Shown here piece by piece: positions 5,238 to 7,571 of a stretch of 7,571 bases of DNA. The notes beneath the pieces are model-generated. The model was not told where the DNA came from, made no database searches, and saw only the letters and a list, made by a program, of their open reading frames with translations. The DNA is from Chitinophagaceae bacterium (GTDB lineage: Bacteria; Bacteroidota; Bacteroidia; Chitinophagales; Chitinophagaceae), in the NCBI GenBank assembly GCA_003534175.1, contig DPFD01000246.1, positions 990-8,560 on the forward strand, read 5' to 3'. The position numbers and the translations under genes are program-made. Each line of letters opens with the position of its first letter. The first letter of the stretch is position 1.

Positions 5238-6185
5238 TTAGTGCAATCCTTTTTCACTCAGATAGCGCTCCGCTTCCAACGCAGCCATACAACCACTGCC
5301 TGCTGCTGTAACCGCTTGGCGATAAACCTTATCCTGTACATCTCCTGCCGCAAATACACCCTCAATATTGGTTTTAGCTGTGCCCGGTACCGTGAGGATG
5401 TATCCGGTCTCATCCATGTGTAACCAGTCTTTGAAGATGGCACTGTTGGGCTCATGTCCGATAGCAACAAAAAATGCACTTACTTCTAATGTGGTTTTTT
5501 CTCCGGTTTTGTTATTGAAAATTCGTACACCCGTCACCGTTTTATCCCCCAACACATCTTCAGTTTCATGGTTCCAGTATATCTGAATGTTGGGCGCTTG
5601 CTTAACTCGATCCTGCATAATCTTACTGGCACGCATCTCATCTCTTCTAACTATCATGTGTACTTTGCTGCAGATTTTTGATAAATACAACGCTTCTTCA
5701 GCAGCGGTATCACCGGCTCCAACAATTGCCACTTCCTTCCCACGGAAAAAGAAACCATCACATACAGCACAGGCACTTACTCCATGTCCGTTTAAACGTT
5801 GTTCTCCCGGTAATCCCAGCCATTTGGCTGATGCACCCGTACTGATAATCACCGAATCTGCCGCAATCCACTTTTCTTCGTCTATTTGTACCTTAAATGG
5901 CTGCGATGAAAAGTCAACTGCTGTGGCTATTCCATACCTTACATCTGCTCCCATGCGCGTTGCCTGCTTTTCAAAATGCATCATCAGCTCAGGCCCCTGT
6001 ATCCCATCCGGGAATCCGGGATAGTTTTCCACGTCGGTTGTAATGGTTAATTGCCCTCCGGGTTGTATCCCCTGATACAGCACTGGCTTTAAATTGGCTC
6101 GGGATGCATATATGGCAGCAGTGTATCCGGCCGGACCAGAACCAATGATCAAACAAGATACTTTTTCAGAAATTTCAACTGACAT
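5238..6185 (-). CDS. trxB: Thioredoxin-disulfide reductase
   Basis: This cytoplasmic FAD enzyme reduces thioredoxin with NADPH, supplying electrons for ribonucleotide reductase and disulfide repair. The 315 residues match the family length. Order of motifs: FAD Rossmann loop GSGPAG (15-20), GGQLTITTDVENYPGFP (43-59), redox-active pair CAVC in SACAVCDGFFF (C139 and C142), NADPH loop GAGDTAAEEA (156-165), the 2'-phosphate contact VRRDEMRAS (179-187), and the C-terminal FAD motif VFAAGDVQD (277-285). All catalytic elements are present. ATG 6185 lies 18 bp after the stop of the DUF4249-type gene, following an A8 run. It is probably cotranscribed with the downstream folB. Confidence 0.97.
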   Translation of the reverse strand: MSVEISEKVSCLIIGSGPAGYTAAIYASRANLKPVLYQGIQPGGQLTITTDVENYPGFPDGIQGPELMMHFEKQATRMGADVRYGIATAVDFSSQPFKVQIDEEKWIAADSVIISTGASAKWLGLPGEQRLNGHGVSACAVCDGFFFRGKEVAIVGAGDTAAEEALYLSKICSKVHMIVRRDEMRASKIMQDRVKQAPNIQIYWNHETEDVLGDKTVTGVRIFNNKTGEKTTLEVSAFFVAIGHEPNSAIFKDWLHMDETGYILTVPGTAKTNIEGVFAAGDVQDKVYRQAVTAAGSGCMAALEAERYLSEKGLH

Positions 6186-6203
6186 GGAATAATTTTTTTT
6201 CGT

Positions 6204-7109
6204 TTAATCAGCAATTATCGTGTAAAATAGTGAGGCATATCCGCAGAACGCACCCAATCCATCATTACTGATGTTGTTAATCACCACATTGGGCTGTGCA
6301 AAAGGATTGCCGATACTGGTATAGGCAAACTCCCAGGTTTCCCAAAAATTGAATGTGCCCCTGTCTATATTGGCAAATTTAAGTGTAACCGTGTCGCCTT
6401 TTACAAAAAAGTTATCATCATCTTCGGGCGGATTGTTTCGGTTGATACCCGGCGGCAAAATAACGGTATAGGTAGTACCATCTAATACCTGATCATCCCA
6501 CACAGAGGATTCACCCGGATAAAATGGCTCGTTGTTCTTTTTAGTAAAGTACCGTATCCGGTTTCCTAAACCCGGAGGATCGCTTACACGAATCTTGAAT
6601 ACTCTTTTTAACGTGTCAGGATTTTGAGGGGCCCGTTCAAACCAGATAGAATCCGGTGCAACAGCCGGTGTAGGAATGCTGGTGGTTGACGTATACTCCT
6701 TTCCGTTAGTAACAATCCTTAACTGATATGTGGTATTGAATGCTCCTTCAAAGGCTGTGGCCAGGTCGGAGGAATCAATGCTGTAATAATAGGCCTGATA
6801 TCCTGCTGATAACGGTATGGCATATTCCTTCAGTTTGTGCGTTAGGGTGCCATTGGATATGTACACTTCTGCATCCCTGACAAAACTCGCAGCAAGGGAA
6901 TCTATACTGATTTCACCAAAGTAACCTAAACTACGGGAAAGTATTACTACGGGCGGTTCGTCATTCTCAATCCGTGCATCTACTACCAGGGTAGGTTCTG
7001 CAGCATCCAGGTTAAAATTAATATTTTTTTCGCAGGATGTTAATGCAATGACGGCTATTCCACTCATTGCTATCCATTTTCTGTATAAGGGTAGGATGTA
7101 TTTTTTCAC
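6204..7109 (-). CDS. DUF4249-type lipoprotein
   Basis: A lipoprotein of a Bacteroidota family of unknown function, often near TonB-linked outer-membrane systems. From GTG 7109 it has 301 residues: basic n-region (VKKYILPLYRKW), hydrophobic core, and lipobox LTSC with lipidated Cys26, followed by EKN. The remainder is beta-rich: the DUF4249-like start (EPTLVVDARIENDEPPVVILSRS region), a strand pair around TYQLRIVTNGKEYTSTTSIP, then an acidic loop PPEDDDN and a Cys near the C-terminus (GAFCGYASLFYT). The longer frame from ATG 7190 is rejected because its first 27 codons run through the rpoD terminator. ATG 7067 would remove the basic n-region. Outer-membrane anchoring facing the periplasm or cell surface is inference. 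It is first in the cluster with trxB, folB and the TPR gene; no TonB receptor gene is adjacent in the window. Confidence 0.85.
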   Translation of the reverse strand: MKKYILPLYRKWIAMSGIAVIALTSCEKNINFNLDAAEPTLVVDARIENDEPPVVILSRSLGYFGEISIDSLAASFVRDAEVYISNGTLTHKLKEYAIPLSAGYQAYYYSIDSSDLATAFEGAFNTTYQLRIVTNGKEYTSTTSIPTPAVAPDSIWFERAPQNPDTLKRVFKIRVSDPPGLGNRIRYFTKKNNEPFYPGESSVWDDQVLDGTTYTVILPPGINRNNPPEDDDNFFVKGDTVTLKFANIDRGTFNFWETWEFAYTSIGNPFAQPNVVINNISNDGLGAFCGYASLFYTIIAD

Positions 7110-7114
7110 GGAAG

Positions 7115-7122
7115 CAAAATTA
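7115..7122 (-). promoter_or_regulatory. Candidate -7 box (TAATTTTG) for the DUF4249-type gene cluster
   Basis: On the minus strand TAATTTTG fits the Bacteroidota TAnnTTTG -7 element and lies 5 bp before the GTG start, downstream of the rpoD terminator, where a promoter is expected. The -33 element is weak (TTTA about 23 bp upstream). If used, the leader would be almost absent. Confidence 0.4.
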
Positions 7123-7150
7123 CAACTCTCGGATTTGATTATGGTTAAAC

Positions 7151-7186
7151 AAAAATAAAAAACCGGACCTTTTTCAAGATCCGGTT
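7151..7186 (-). terminator. Intrinsic terminator of rpoD
   Basis: On the minus strand, AACCGGATCTT pairs with AAGGTCCGGTT (11 bp with one U-G), closed by a GAAA tetraloop, and is followed by TTTTTTATTTTT when the last stem T residues are counted. It starts 20 bp after the rpoD stop codon. Confidence 0.93.
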
Positions 7187-7206
7187 CCATTCAGATACGG
7201 TATAGT

Positions 7207-7571
7207 TTACCCCAGATATGCTTTTAATGCTCCACTGTAACGGGCTTTCTGTAATCTTTTAATGGCGCGCTCCTTAATCTGACGAATACGCTCTTTTGTA
7301 AGATCGTACTTCTGACCAATTTGCTCAATGGTTACGCCGTTTTCTCCATCCAGACCGAAATACGCGTTCACGATTTCAGCCTCACGCGGACTCAGTGATT
7401 TTAATACCCGGCGAATTTCATTCTTCAGCGAATCGTGCATCACATCTTCATCGGTTTCATCGCCGCCTTTTAATAAATCGCCCATAGCCACATCTTCTGC
7501 TTCGTGAACCGGTGCATCCAATGAGGTATGGCGGGTATTGCTCTGGAGGATGTTGTTGATTTCAGTTACAC
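7207..7571 (-). CDS. rpoD: Primary RNA polymerase sigma factor RpoD/SigA, C-terminal part; 5' end outside the window
   Basis: The housekeeping sigma-70 factor directs RNA polymerase to promoters. The visible 120 residues open in frame at the right edge (VTEINNILQSNTRHTSLDAP), cover the end of region 3 and region 3.2, then region 4: LSPREAEIVNAYFGLDG and the -33/-35-recognising helix-turn-helix VTIEQIGQKYDLTKERIRQI. The short KRLQKARYSGALKAYLG tail is typical of Bacteroidota primary sigma factors, which are short (near 290 residues). The TTG at 7521 is an internal Leu codon, since the frame stays open upstream with clear sigma sequence. Followed by a strong intrinsic terminator. Confidence 0.95.
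   Translation of the reverse strand, partial: VTEINNILQSNTRHTSLDAPVHEAEDVAMGDLLKGGDETDEDVMHDSLKNEIRRVLKSLSPREAEIVNAYFGLDGENGVTIEQIGQKYDLTKERIRQIKERAIKRLQKARYSGALKAYLG

Noticed and set aside
5587..6024. 145-residue plus-strand open frame inside trxB
   Set aside because: It is antisense to well-conserved TrxB motifs, including the CAVC redox site; no recognisable protein character.
6204..7190. 328-residue form of the DUF4249-type protein starting at ATG 7190
   Set aside because: Its first 27 codons translate the rpoD terminator hairpin and T-tract, and the extension would bury the lipoprotein signal peptide.
7207..7521. Separate small sigma-like gene starting at TTG 7521
   Set aside because: The frame remains open to the window edge with clear RpoD sequence upstream (LQSNTRHTSLDAP), so TTG is an internal Leu codon of a partial rpoD.

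Overview
The window looks like a core-genome segment of a Bacteroidota bacterium, most likely from the Chitinophagales/Chitinophagaceae side. This rests on gene content: a DUF3822 protein directly before rsmD, a DUF4249-type lipoprotein, an RpoD ending in a short ...KAYLG tail, a Bacteroidota-style MATE transporter, TAnnTTTG-like promoter boxes and few Shine-Dalgarno sequences. The genus cannot be fixed from the sequence.

Left block (1-2143, all minus strand, read right to left): DUF3822 protein -> rsmD (16S rRNA methyltransferase) -> 5-formyltetrahydrofolate cyclo-ligase -> lpxK (lipid A 4'-kinase, cut by the window edge). Junctions are very tight (4-bp ATGA overlap, 2-bp gap, then lpxK opening within about 12 bp of the preceding stop), so this is probably one operon. 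A MATE-family transporter (plus strand, 2159-3529) diverges from it, and the two genes share almost no intergenic space.

Middle (3530-4130): about 600 bp with no credible gene between two convergent genes. It holds five copies of a palindromic GC-rich repeat, GGCCGGACTTAAGTCCGGCC plus CC, set in AT-rich DNA at nearly even intervals (126, 124, 110 and 125 bp between centres). The first copy is in the opposite orientation to the other four. This is the least explained part of the window.

Right block (4131-7109, minus strand): DUF4249-type lipoprotein -> trxB (thioredoxin reductase) -> folB (dihydroneopterin aldolase) -> secreted TPR protein resembling eukaryotic RMDN (regulator of microtubule dynamics) proteins. 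Gaps are 18 bp, 1 bp and a 31-bp overlap, so this also reads as an operon. It is separated from the upstream primary sigma factor gene rpoD (partial, 7207-7571) by a clear intrinsic terminator at 7151-7186.

Most of the window is ordinary housekeeping content. The items worth a second look are the palindrome array, the Asp-to-Gly change in the RsmD catalytic motif, the RMDN-like secreted protein, and several non-ATG or uncertain starts (lpxK, the DUF3822 gene, the DUF4249 gene).
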